Positions 55,792-64,000 of a DNA stretch of 64,000 nt are shown here, piece by piece. Every line of letters begins with the position of its first letter. Position 1 is the first letter of the stretch. The stretch spans positions 434,001 through 498,000 of the forward strand of contig NZ_CP013611.1 in NCBI RefSeq assembly GCF_001482385.1. The letters run 5' to 3'. The DNA comes from Pseudoalteromonas rubra (lineage in GTDB: Bacteria; Pseudomonadota; Gammaproteobacteria; Enterobacterales; Alteromonadaceae). Made by a program: the position numbers and the translations under genes. Under the pieces are notes generated by a model. That model searched no databases. It was not told the DNA's origin and was given only the letters and a program-made list of their open reading frames with translations.

Positions 55792-58569
55792 ATGAAAATA
55801 AAAGCAATACTCGCTGCGCTTCCCTTGCTCTGTGCAAGTGTGGAAGCCGCACAACAACACGTTGAACGACACTTTAAACCACTGAGCGTGGCCGATCTGC
55901 AATTAGCACATGGCGATGAAGGTCATAATCACACAGCACAGGACAACGCGCCGACAGCAGCACGTGACATTGCGCTGCATTCACATTTGCCCGTGATGAT
56001 GCAGATGGCGTCTGAGCAGGTCGATCTTGCCAGCGGCTGTGACTTAACCGCATTTGCCAATGCGAGTGCATCGACAATCGTGGCACAGATCACCGGGCAG
56101 GGGGCAACCTGCGTTAACGATCTATTCAGTGCGCCGTCGGCGACCCAGGTGGCAACCTTCACATCGGCCAAAATGTTGGCTGCGGCGCAGCAAGCGACCA
56201 CCCTGTCTACCAGCTATAGTGGCACCGGCAGCAGCGAGCTGGAAGCGCTGTTTTTGTTTATTAGGGCCGGTTTTTATGTCGAGTTTTACAATGACTCAGT
56301 GAGCTTTGATCCCACAGTGCAGAGCACAGTTCGAAGTGCCCTCGATGCCTTTGTGAATAACCGTCATTTCTATGACAACAATGATGCGCACGGAGAAGTG
56401 CTGAGTGAAGTCATAACAACGATGGACTCTGCTGAGTTACAGCACGTTTATCTGCCAGTGGTCAAAGCCTGGTTATCTCGCTGGAGTGAAAGCTATGCAA
56501 CCAGCTGGCATATGCGTGGTGCGGTGAATGGGATCTTCACAATTTTATTCCGGGGTCAGTGGAACAGTGATTTCGTTACGCTCGTTGGTAAGGATACCGA
56601 ACTGGTTAGCTTGCTGGCTAATTTCACTAAGCAAAGCTGGATGGTGGGCTCGGACGCAGAATTCATGATCATTAACGCGGGCAGAGAACTTGCCCGATTG
56701 AAAAACTATCAGGGTACGGCTATCCAGAGCTCGGTTGATACAGCCCTCAAAGCGCTGTTTTCGACTTATCAGAGCTATGGTTATGGTGACGGGATCTGGC
56801 TTGGTGCCGCTGATGTTGCGACCTACTACGCGGATTGTAATGATTTTGGGATTTGTGGATTTAAAGAGGAGCTGACCACCAAGGCCTTGTCACAGACCTA
56901 TCAGTGCAGCAGCACAATCCGTATTCGATCGCAAGATATGACTCAGGCACAACATCTGTCAGCATGTGACACCATGGCGGCGGAAGAGGCCCGCTTCCAT
57001 ACCATGCTGGAAACCAATCAAACACCAGTTGCTGATGACAACAATACCATGTTGCAGGTGAACATTTTTAACAGCAGCAGTGACTACAAAAAGTATGCTG
57101 GACCAATTTTTGGTATTGGCACAGATAACGGTGGTATGTATCTGGAAGGTGATCCGAGTGTGGTTGGCAATCAGGCAAACTTCATTGCCTATGAGGCCAG
57201 TTATGCCAAGGCTGATCATTATGTCTGGAATCTCGAGCACGAATACGTGCATTACCTGGATGGCCGTTTTGACCTGTATGGTGATTTTAACGCGCCAACT
57301 GAGGCAATTGTGTGGTGGAGCGAAGGGGTTGCAGAGTATGTGGCAAACCTGAACGACAATCAGCGCGCCATAGATACGATTAAAGACGGCAGCACTTATC
57401 AATTAGGCGAAGTATTTGAAACCACTTATGATGGTTTTGACCAGGATCGTATCTATCGCTGGGGCTATCTGGCGGTACGCTTCATGATTGAAACACATAA
57501 AGATGAAGTTAATGCAATGTTGGGGGAGACGCGGGTTGGCAACTGGAGCGCCTATAAAACGCGTATGAATAAGTGGGCTGCACAGTACAGCAACGAGTTT
57601 ACTCAGTGGACCCAGCAACTGGCCGGGGACACCAATCAGGCACCAACAGCTGTGATCAATGGGCCTTATCAGGGCACTGCTGGGTCATCGGTCAGCTTCA
57701 GCAGTCAAGGCAGTTCCGATCCCGAAGGTCAAAGCCTGAGCTACCTGTGGCAATTTGGCGATGGCGCGCAGAGCACCCAGGCCAGCCCCACACATACTTA
57801 CGGGGATGCCGGAAATTATACGGTGACATTGAAAGTAACCGACAGTGAGGGCTTGGCACATCAAGTGACCACTCAGGCCGTGATTGAACCAGATCAGGGG
57901 ATCACTGAGCTGCAAAATGGTCAGGCAGTGCGTGTAGCAGGCGCTCAGGACGAACTGAAGTACTTTAAAGTTCAACTGCCGGCCGGGGCAACTGATCTGA
58001 CGGTCAGCACGAGTGATGGCACGGGTGACGTTGATTTATACCTGCGCCATGGTCAGCAGCCAACGCTGGACACTTACGATTGTCGGCCTTACGTTGGCGG
58101 TAACGCTGAGCGATGCGATGTTGCGACACCGCAGGCCGGAGAGTATTACATAATGCTCAGAGGCTATAACGCATACGCTGATGTGAGCTTGGTTGCAAGC
58201 TATACTGCACCGGTTGCGGGTTTGCCGGATACTTGCGTGGATCAGGGCAGTGTCTCTGGTGGTCGACTATCCGCTGATCAGGCGGTTTGCTTAAGTGATC
58301 AGGATCCTATGTGGTTTAGCCTGGAGAATGTGAGTGGTCAGCAGAGCATTCGCATTGAGACCGCACATGGCAATGGTGATTTGACGCTTGAGTACAGTAA
58401 CCAGGGCTGGCCTGACGGGAGCAATGTTGACGCTCGCTCCGAGCGCGCAGGCAATGGTGAATGTATCAACCTCAGCGGGCAAAGCCAGTACTGGGGGTAT
58501 TTGAAGGTGAGCGGTGCACCAAGTGGTGCCACTATCCAGGTTACTTATAACGATGGCTGGTGTAACTAA
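55792..58569 (+). CDS. Secreted M9 collagenase with PKD and PPC domains
   Basis: 925 residues with signal peptide (MKIKAILAALPLLCASVEA). An N-terminal activator-type region precedes the peptidase domain, whose zinc motif is HEYVHYLDGRF (His483, Glu484, His487), with the probable third ligand Glu511 in WWSEGVAEYV. This is the Vibrio/Clostridium microbial collagenase (M9) type. A PKD domain (about 613-700), a PPC domain (about 705-805, containing DVDLYLRHGQQP) and a last PPC-like beta domain (about 815-925) follow; PPC domains are often removed on secretion. It degrades collagen outside the cell. It stands alone, with a hairpin behind. Confidence 0.93.
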   Translation: MKIKAILAALPLLCASVEAAQQHVERHFKPLSVADLQLAHGDEGHNHTAQDNAPTAARDIALHSHLPVMMQMASEQVDLASGCDLTAFANASASTIVAQITGQGATCVNDLFSAPSATQVATFTSAKMLAAAQQATTLSTSYSGTGSSELEALFLFIRAGFYVEFYNDSVSFDPTVQSTVRSALDAFVNNRHFYDNNDAHGEVLSEVITTMDSAELQHVYLPVVKAWLSRWSESYATSWHMRGAVNGIFTILFRGQWNSDFVTLVGKDTELVSLLANFTKQSWMVGSDAEFMIINAGRELARLKNYQGTAIQSSVDTALKALFSTYQSYGYGDGIWLGAADVATYYADCNDFGICGFKEELTTKALSQTYQCSSTIRIRSQDMTQAQHLSACDTMAAEEARFHTMLETNQTPVADDNNTMLQVNIFNSSSDYKKYAGPIFGIGTDNGGMYLEGDPSVVGNQANFIAYEASYAKADHYVWNLEHEYVHYLDGRFDLYGDFNAPTEAIVWWSEGVAEYVANLNDNQRAIDTIKDGSTYQLGEVFETTYDGFDQDRIYRWGYLAVRFMIETHKDEVNAMLGETRVGNWSAYKTRMNKWAAQYSNEFTQWTQQLAGDTNQAPTAVINGPYQGTAGSSVSFSSQGSSDPEGQSLSYLWQFGDGAQSTQASPTHTYGDAGNYTVTLKVTDSEGLAHQVTTQAVIEPDQGITELQNGQAVRVAGAQDELKYFKVQLPAGATDLTVSTSDGTGDVDLYLRHGQQPTLDTYDCRPYVGGNAERCDVATPQAGEYYIMLRGYNAYADVSLVASYTAPVAGLPDTCVDQGSVSGGRLSADQAVCLSDQDPMWFSLENVSGQQSIRIETAHGNGDLTLEYSNQGWPDGSNVDARSERAGNGECINLSGQSQYWGYLKVSGAPSGATIQVTYNDGWCN

Positions 58570-58599
58570 GGTTAAGACTATTTAACAAACGTGCTTGAA

Positions 58600-58646
58600 G
58601 GTTGGAGAGACAAGCTCTAGATTTAAAGGGTCTTCTCCAGCCTTTT
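58600..58646 (+). terminator. Hairpin after the collagenase gene
   Basis: GGTTGGAGA / TCTCCAGCC (one G-U pair) with a 25-nt loop and a T4 tail, 30 bases after the stop. Confidence 0.55.
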
Positions 58647-58659
58647 GTGGCAGCTATTT

Positions 58660-59427
58660 GTGAAATTAAACCTGTTGATTAATGGCCTTATCTTACTTTT
58701 ACTCAGTGTACTATTGCCGTCGCACGCAGCAGAGCGGCTGAACATCTATGTTTACCACAATAAACCGCCTTACATCATGAATCAGGCAGAGCAGCGTGGC
58801 CTGTATTTTGACTTTGTAGCCTTACTCAATGCGTCTCAGCCCCATACACGTTATAAGCTGGTATATCTGCCACGCAGGCGTATTGAACGGGATCTTAACG
58901 AGCAAACTTTCGATGGTGCTGTATTGGGGGTTCACCCTGTGTGGTTTAAAGACCCCTATAAATCACGTTATTTGTGGAGTGCAGCCCTGATGTATGACAC
59001 CGATGAATTTGTCTCTTGTGCTGAAAACCCCTTTGAATACGATGGCGCAGCTTCTATGGCCAACAAAAAGTTTGGTGGCATTTTAGGCTATCATTACTTT
59101 CGCACGGTTAAGCCTGTAAAAGCGGGGGCGCTGGAGCGAGTTGATGCAAACAGTGAAGAAGGTCTGCTGGAGCTGGCACTGAGAGAACGTGTAGATTTTG
59201 CGATTGTCAGCCGTTCGACACTAAACTACTTTATCAAAAAGAATCGCTGGCAGGACCACTTCCACCTGTCCAAACAACCTCATGAAACTTACTATCGGGC
59301 AATGCTTTTACCGAAACAACTTCAGCCCCAGTTTGAAAAGTTATCGGCCATACTCAGCGATGAAGAGTTTCGCAGCAAGCTGACTCAATTATTAAGCCGT
59401 TATCAGATAGATGCAGGTCCGGGCTGA
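58660..59427 (+). CDS. Periplasmic solute-binding-like protein (SBP_bac_3 type)
   Basis: 255 residues from GTG 58660, which directly begins a good signal peptide (MKLNLLINGLILLLLSVLLP); TTG 58645 would add five residues and lies in the terminator tail. Neither start has a clear ribosome site. Motifs LNIYVYHNKPPYIMN, GLYFDFVALLNA and RVDFAIVSRSTLNYF fit the amino-acid-type binding-protein family found as orphans in this genus. No permease or ATPase genes are adjacent, so a transport role is uncertain; a sensory role is possible. Confidence 0.75.
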   Translation: MKLNLLINGLILLLLSVLLPSHAAERLNIYVYHNKPPYIMNQAEQRGLYFDFVALLNASQPHTRYKLVYLPRRRIERDLNEQTFDGAVLGVHPVWFKDPYKSRYLWSAALMYDTDEFVSCAENPFEYDGAASMANKKFGGILGYHYFRTVKPVKAGALERVDANSEEGLLELALRERVDFAIVSRSTLNYFIKKNRWQDHFHLSKQPHETYYRAMLLPKQLQPQFEKLSAILSDEEFRSKLTQLLSRYQIDAGPG

Positions 59428-59504
59428 GACTTGCGCGTTTATATCGGGCTCAGGTTTTGAACCCGAATTTATCAATCAATGACTGTCGCTAAGACAGAGC
59501 AGCT

Positions 59505-59945
59505 TTACCAGTTTCCGGTATTTTCCATGCTTAGCCAGGGTTCTTGTGGTGGCAGTGGCTCGCCTTGTTGCAACAATTCAATGGAGATACCATCGGGGGA
59601 TTTGATAAAAGCCATGTGCCCACATCTGGGAGGGCGATTAATCGTAACGCCCGCCGCCTGAAGCTTTTCGCACAGCGCGTAAATATCTTCTACGGCAAAG
59701 GCTAAATGCCCGAAGTTGCGCCCGCCAGTGTATTGTTCAGTATCCCAGTTGTAAGTCAGCTCAATGGTGGGAGAAAAGTGCGTTTTAGCTTCTTCCAGTT
59801 GGCTTGGTGCCGCTAGGTAAACCAGTGTAAAGCGGCCTTTTTCACTGTCTTTACGTTTTACTTCCACCAAACCCAGTAGGTCACAATAAAAGCTTAATGA
59901 CGCGTCTAAGCTCTCGACCCGAACCATAGTATGCAGATATTTCAT
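59505..59945 (-). CDS. VOC-family glyoxalase I-like protein
   Basis: 146 residues in two beta-alpha-beta-beta-beta modules: [20 protein letters not shown] with a metal-ligand-type His6, then [17 protein letters not shown] and [14 protein letters not shown] with the expected His and Glu. This matches lactoylglutathione lyase (methylglyoxal detoxification), but the extended C-terminus and moderate likeness leave other VOC functions open. It converges with the binding-protein gene on the plus strand. Confidence 0.85.
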   Translation of the reverse strand: MKYLHTMVRVESLDASLSFYCDLLGLVEVKRKDSEKGRFTLVYLAAPSQLEEAKTHFSPTIELTYNWDTEQYTGGRNFGHLAFAVEDIYALCEKLQAAGVTINRPPRCGHMAFIKSPDGISIELLQQGEPLPPQEPWLSMENTGNW

Positions 59946-60040
59946 AAATTTGCCCCTTTAAAGTCAGGACTGAAAGATAAGGGCATATCGAGAAAAATCA
60001 AGGAGAGCAGGGGGGTTGCTCTCCTGATTGCGTCAGACTA

Positions 60041-61999
60041 TCAATACTCTGCGGTCAATGTGACATCGCTGAAGCCTTTATAGGCTTTCACGGAGATATG
60101 CCATGTACCGGTTTGAGGTTGAGTTTGTGTGCACGTTTCGGCATTGCCATCTTTGTATGGACGGCAATCGTAACTGGAAGAGGTTGGCTGGGCGCCATAG
60201 CGAACATACAGATCGGCATCACCGCTGCCGCCGGAGGTACTGACGGTGAGCTTAGTGGCACTGGCTGGCACATCAAAGGTTTTATGGATCCAGTTGCCTG
60301 TTGTTGCATTCAACCCAGTCCAGACTTGTTTATTACCATCTCCCGGTGGAGTGCCCAGATCATACTGGCCGACTATGGATACGCCGGAAAACGCCTGATA
60401 ACCCCGAACCACGATATAATAAGTGCCTGCTTGTGCCGGGTTGATGCTGCAACTTTCATTATTACCATCTTTATAGGGGCGGCAATCATACGTTGAGGTT
60501 GTGGGTTTTTGCGCAAAGCGTACGTAGAGATCGGCATCGCCACTGCCACCACTCATGGTAAAGCGCAGATTACTTGCCCCTTCTGGTACAAGCATTGTAA
60601 AGACCTTTTCACTGTCAGCGGCGCCTGACAAGTTACCGACAGGCTGGCCGTTTTGCAGCTCATTGCCCGGGTCAACCGGGCCACTGTCTCTGTCGATGAT
60701 TGACAGCGAATTGGCGGCACGCTTGAGTGTCATGGTTTCTCCAAGCTCACTGGCATACCACCAACTGATATTGGCAGGCAGCGCCAGTGCGTCGGCAGCA
60801 CGTTGTTCGCGCGTGAGCGTATCAGCGCCAGCTGTGAATTGGGCAGTTTGTACTTTCAGGGTGTCGGGTGCCACACTCAGTACTTTAAACTGTTGAATGC
60901 TAGCCAAATCAATCGTCCAGCTTTTTGGATCGTTGGCAGAGCGTGCCGGGGCACCCCAGCTGCCTTCGCCCACATACACTGTACCGCCTGTGCTGGTTTT
61001 GGTAAATCCGGATCCTGAAGGTTGCAGAGCTTCGGTCAGCTTGTTGATGTGTGTATCTGATTCCACGACCAGGTTCATAGCATGCTGATAAAACAAATCA
61101 GCCCACCAGGTATGCAGAATTGTATTGTCTGATTTGCCAGAGTAGTGGGGATACATGGGCTTATGGTATTGAGCAACGCGCCACTTGGTGCTATCGCCAT
61201 TACTTTGCAGATCTTGCTTGAGCCAGTTGTTCATGGCCGTTGCATAGGCAGACCAGCCGCTGTCTTTATATTGGCTGTTTAGGGTGTAAACACGCAGGAG
61301 GTTAGCAATATTGAAGGCACCATAGCTGTCTTTATTGGTACAGGCACCGTCTTTGTCAAAATCTACGCCGAATACCTGACAAAGCGTTTTAAAGTTGTCA
61401 CCTTCATGATTACCAAATGTCGCCACAAACGGGTAAATTCGTTTGTAGTTTTGCCCGTCGATCACGTCGTTTGAAAATGTCAGCTGCCAGTCTTTGAGGT
61501 ACTCTCGCATTTCCTGAGCAGAATTGGCATTGGTATAGTCACCACCATGCATGATAAATAGAGGGCGGATCTTTGCGACCAGTGCGTTGCCTTCACGTCG
61601 AGTCGTCCAGCCTGTGCGGGTGTCTCCGCCAGCGATGGCGACGAACCCTGTGCTAGATTGGGGGGCTGTTTTAAACCATAAGCGCTGGCCACATCCGGTG
61701 CTGTCGCACACGCGATAGTAAATAGCAGTATTGGCACTTAGCCCGGTTAACGTCACAAACTCGCTTTGCAGGCTCCCATCAAAAACACTCGTTGCTGTTG
61801 GTTGCACTGTCGTCCAGCTTTGCTCATTCGTTGTTGTGCCATATTTAACGTAATGGTTATTGCCGCCAGTAGGGGTATACCCCACAGTGGCCTGATGACT
61901 GGGGTTGGCGTCCCAGATCAGACGGTGATAATCACTGGCGCTGTGGGCAGTGGTGGCATATAACGCAACCGTAGTGAGGCCTGCTAAAAGCACTCTCAT
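60041..61999 (-). CDS. Secreted purple-acid-phosphatase-like metallophosphoesterase with two PPC domains
   Basis: 652 residues with signal peptide (to about HSA, residue 21), an N-terminal fibronectin-III-like domain (about 22-115) as in purple acid phosphatases, and a calcineurin-like catalytic domain (about 118-395) with the metal motifs GGDTR, HGGDYTN, GNHEGD, YHKP and SDTHIN. Two PPC domains follow (about 446-550 and 555-652), each with GGSGDADLYVR and YDCRPYKDGN. It probably releases phosphate from organic phosphoesters outside the cell. It precedes, on the same strand, no obvious partner; the next gene upstream is the Lcl protein 21 bases away. Confidence 0.9.
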   Translation of the reverse strand: MRVLLAGLTTVALYATTAHSASDYHRLIWDANPSHQATVGYTPTGGNNHYVKYGTTTNEQSWTTVQPTATSVFDGSLQSEFVTLTGLSANTAIYYRVCDSTGCGQRLWFKTAPQSSTGFVAIAGGDTRTGWTTRREGNALVAKIRPLFIMHGGDYTNANSAQEMREYLKDWQLTFSNDVIDGQNYKRIYPFVATFGNHEGDNFKTLCQVFGVDFDKDGACTNKDSYGAFNIANLLRVYTLNSQYKDSGWSAYATAMNNWLKQDLQSNGDSTKWRVAQYHKPMYPHYSGKSDNTILHTWWADLFYQHAMNLVVESDTHINKLTEALQPSGSGFTKTSTGGTVYVGEGSWGAPARSANDPKSWTIDLASIQQFKVLSVAPDTLKVQTAQFTAGADTLTREQRAADALALPANISWWYASELGETMTLKRAANSLSIIDRDSGPVDPGNELQNGQPVGNLSGAADSEKVFTMLVPEGASNLRFTMSGGSGDADLYVRFAQKPTTSTYDCRPYKDGNNESCSINPAQAGTYYIVVRGYQAFSGVSIVGQYDLGTPPGDGNKQVWTGLNATTGNWIHKTFDVPASATKLTVSTSGGSGDADLYVRYGAQPTSSSYDCRPYKDGNAETCTQTQPQTGTWHISVKAYKGFSDVTLTAEY

Positions 62000-62020
62000 A
62001 GACTCGTTTCCTGTTGTTGG

Positions 62021-62701
62021 TTAATGGGTCACACCTTTGAGGCGTGTAGATTGAAACTCTGTGGGTAAGTCGGCTACCAGTAACACAAACGCTGCGTTAC
62101 GATAGGGAAGTGGGTACTGCTCCCCGGTATGAAAGTTGACAGCAGTTGCACCTTGTTTGAAGCGTTGATAATGGCCTGAAAGAGGCTGTGAATGATCCGC
62201 GCTCCAGTAATCTCCATGCTTCATATGAGGGAAAAAGTCCTGGGCGATATGCACATGTCCTGGGCGGGCTGGGTTTTGCAACAAGCTGCTTAATTCACCA
62301 CTGGTAGGCAGGCGCCAATGTGTCAGACCACATAAGGCTGTCTGTCTGGCTCGGTTAATCAAATCCTGAGTGTCACATCGCGAAGACTCGAAGTAACAAT
62401 CTCCCAGGTTCGCTTCGCCTCTGGCCTGGCTTTGGATGGTCTCGTCAGCTGAGAGATACCAGGAATACGTCCAGTAACCGTCATGAATGTTCTCACTGTC
62501 GGTTTTAACTTCCCATACCAGGTCTTTTTGGGTATCTAACACACAGGACCAGGGACCCTGCCAGGGGGATAATGGATGACCTGATTGATCCAATTTAACA
62601 AATCTAGGGTGTGGCTGGACGACTGGACTCAAAGGTTCTATCCACAACAATGAGATTACAATGACAGCGGTCGCCAATGACATTAATAGACGGGTGATCA
62701 T
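62021..62701 (-). CDS. Lcl/DUF1566 domain protein with N-terminal anchor
   Basis: 226 residues. An N-terminal hydrophobic helix (about 4-21) anchors or exports it. The body has DTQKDLVWEVKT, the Cys-containing GDCYFESSRCDTQ, and LTHWRLPTSGELSSLL and YWSADHSQ, which are the conserved parts of the Lcl C-terminal (DUF1566) domain, related to fimbrial or FGE-like folds. Its start overlaps the stop of the upstream cytochrome-like gene by four bases, and the phosphatase follows after 21 bases. Function unknown. Confidence 0.85.
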   Translation of the reverse strand: MITRLLMSLATAVIVISLLWIEPLSPVVQPHPRFVKLDQSGHPLSPWQGPWSCVLDTQKDLVWEVKTDSENIHDGYWTYSWYLSADETIQSQARGEANLGDCYFESSRCDTQDLINRARQTALCGLTHWRLPTSGELSSLLQNPARPGHVHIAQDFFPHMKHGDYWSADHSQPLSGHYQRFKQGATAVNFHTGEQYPLPYRNAAFVLLVADLPTEFQSTRLKGVTH

Positions 62702-64000
62702 AGCGGGTACCTTAAGATGGCTGGACGAATGTGGCGGGTATGTGCCACCTGAGCATGGTCAAAAGCGGAAAACCACATACAAGTACCACTTTCAAGTGGC
62801 ACATCATGTAAAGAGCCGGTGTTGTGCTTGCGCACTAATTCAAGGGTCCAGATACCACTGTCCCAGCTACCTCGCGCTCTGACATCGGCTCGATCTCCCT
62901 CGAAACGATTAGAGCGGTACAGAATAGATGAGAGCTTGCTTCCGGGTACAAACATATCCTTTTTCTTGTGATAAGGCGTACTGCCAAACCAGGGTAAGAC
63001 GTTCAGGTGCACATTGTCTTTGTCTGGTAACCGTTTCGGGATGACGGTTTCTGGCGTGTACCACTGCCAGTTCATCACATAGGCACCACTTTCTTTGCCA
63101 TCAGGCTGATACCCGGCGGTATAGCGGCGCTGCCCTTGCTGCACCAGGGCCGGTGGCCCAAAAAAATTATCATCCGCCTGATACATGTCATTGGTTCGAA
63201 CCGCTTTCCAGTGCCATAAGTCTCGTATTTGTCCATCCATACTGGCGTGGAACCCCTTGCCGTGCCAGTTGGGTGGTTTGCCCTCAAGGGGTCGATGGCC
63301 GAGATAGGTGGTATTATCGGCCCCGCTTGAACACGAGCGGGAAAGCATCACCGCCAGTTTGTCTTCGTAGAAAGTACGCTCGTCAAATTGGTAAAAGCCA
63401 TTTTGTTGGATTTTCCAGCCTGCTTTAGTTTTTAATAAAGGCAGGTGGTTGGTACTCATGCTGGGATCGGTCCAACGTATCAGGAAGTAGCTTTCATACT
63501 GATTGGCTAGCGCCTGTATGCGAATAGTGCTGCGTCCATCGTTAAAGTTTGCGCCACCATGGGTTTCTATGGTGTAAACAGGCGCCCTTGTCCAGTGTGT
63601 TTCATCACCGTGCCCATCTATGTCAATGAACTCACTTGGACTCAGCGACGCGACTTCAAGTGTGTCTGCCGAATAGCGAGTGCTGGTGAATAACAGAAAC
63701 CCCAGTATGCATACAGAGGCCAGGATAAGCGCACCTTGTTTCTCAATGTGTGACGGGAGGAGGGCAAACAACACGCGCTTGCCATACTGAATAAAATAAA
63801 TCCAGCCATGTACGAGCAGGTAAAGCAGCAATAGCCAGACACCATAGAAGTGCAGCGGCTGCATCACCACAACATATACACCGGCCCAGAGAAACCAACC
63901 CGAGCAGAGCAGGCTTAATATAATCAGATACCCCAGACGGTTAACCCAAAGGTGGTATTGGTTTGGGTTGCTGCGATAGGGTCGCCATAGTGAAAGCGAC
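62698..64000 (-). CDS. Cytochrome b561-like membrane protein fused to EB_dh haem-binding domain (5' end outside window)
   Basis: The frame is open to the window end, so at least 433 residues are seen and the N-terminus is missing. The first visible part has three membrane helices (YLIILSLLCSGWFLWAGVYV, GVWLLLLYLLVHGWIYFI, LILASVCILGFLLF) resembling the end of a cytochrome b561-type unit; the rest is a periplasmic ethylbenzene-dehydrogenase-type (EB_dh) haem domain: DGHGDETHW, SYFLIRWTDPSMS, SGTCMWFSAFDHAQV. The GTG at 63868-63870 is not the true start, since conserved membrane sequence continues upstream. Likely an electron-transfer protein; partners lie outside the window. Confidence 0.8.
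   Translation of the reverse strand, partial: SLSLWRPYRSNPNQYHLWVNRLGYLIILSLLCSGWFLWAGVYVVVMQPLHFYGVWLLLLYLLVHGWIYFIQYGKRVLFALLPSHIEKQGALILASVCILGFLLFTSTRYSADTLEVASLSPSEFIDIDGHGDETHWTRAPVYTIETHGGANFNDGRSTIRIQALANQYESYFLIRWTDPSMSTNHLPLLKTKAGWKIQQNGFYQFDERTFYEDKLAVMLSRSCSSGADNTTYLGHRPLEGKPPNWHGKGFHASMDGQIRDLWHWKAVRTNDMYQADDNFFGPPALVQQGQRRYTAGYQPDGKESGAYVMNWQWYTPETVIPKRLPDKDNVHLNVLPWFGSTPYHKKKDMFVPGSKLSSILYRSNRFEGDRADVRARGSWDSGIWTLELVRKHNTGSLHDVPLESGTCMWFSAFDHAQVAHTRHIRPAILRYPL

Noticed and set aside
1..64000. CRISPR arrays, tRNA or rRNA genes, prophage
   Set aside because: No regularly spaced repeats, cloverleaf-like or rRNA sequence, and no phage structural genes were recognised on reading the window.

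Overview
The window reads as a chromosomal segment of a marine gammaproteobacterium, most likely a pigmented-clade Pseudoalteromonas. The basis is gene content and order: pyrD-zapC-rlmKL-uup synteny, a 1.6-kb-codon NAD-glutamate dehydrogenase, dapB-carA-carB-greA, and a secreted two-GH18-plus-AA10 chitin-degradation operon of the type known from this genus. The species is an inference; no rRNA or tRNA gene is visible.

Layout. 1-4036: tail of an envelope operon (DUF1329, YCF48-like protein, MMPL/RND exporter). 4239-15474: housekeeping block (gdhB, pyrD, zapC, rlmKL, a thioredoxin-fold protein, uup). 15486-17207: secreted DUF3466 protein. 17910-28216: four-gene secreted chitin operon (GH18 chitinase, AA10 lytic monooxygenase, second GH18 chitinase, M4 metalloprotease), each product carrying two CBM5/12 chitin-binding modules, followed by a lipoprotein. 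29181-34662: two paralogous porin + small phosphate-binding-like protein pairs facing away from a central chemoreceptor gene. 34659-36991: decayed DNA (frameshifted solute-binding protein, broken TPR histidine kinase, MITE-like repeat). 37098-41916: accessory genes, including a DUF2867-TetR-DUF6463 operon with a perfect palindromic operator over its promoter, a Tsx-like channel and an NhaC-type antiporter. 42370-48984: dapB, carA, carB, greA, a DksA-like zinc-finger protein and a YdcH-like protein; the carA leader has a terminator/antiterminator pair typical of attenuation.

49264-54243 is the most unusual part: the remains of a chromosomal integron. A decayed integron integrase (intI, three nonsense codons plus frameshift) lies at 53785-54080 with a LexA-like box upstream. 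Next to it, and transcribed away from it as in real integrons, are an OLD-family ATPase/Toprim nuclease and a small secreted protein, separated by an attC-like site. Beyond a RAYT-type transposase element, two more cassettes lie in the opposite orientation, one of them cut by the transposase element. An IS110-family fragment abuts the dead integrase.

55792-64000 returns to secreted/envelope functions: an M9 collagenase with PKD and PPC domains, a periplasmic solute-binding-like protein, a glyoxalase-type VOC protein, a secreted purple-acid-phosphatase-like enzyme with two PPC domains, an Lcl/DUF1566 protein and the 3' part of a membrane cytochrome b561-like/EB_dh haem protein running off the window end.

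The chitin operon, the collagenase and the secreted phosphatase together describe a particle-degrading, surface-associated marine lifestyle. All functional calls come from motif recognition by eye; no database search was run.
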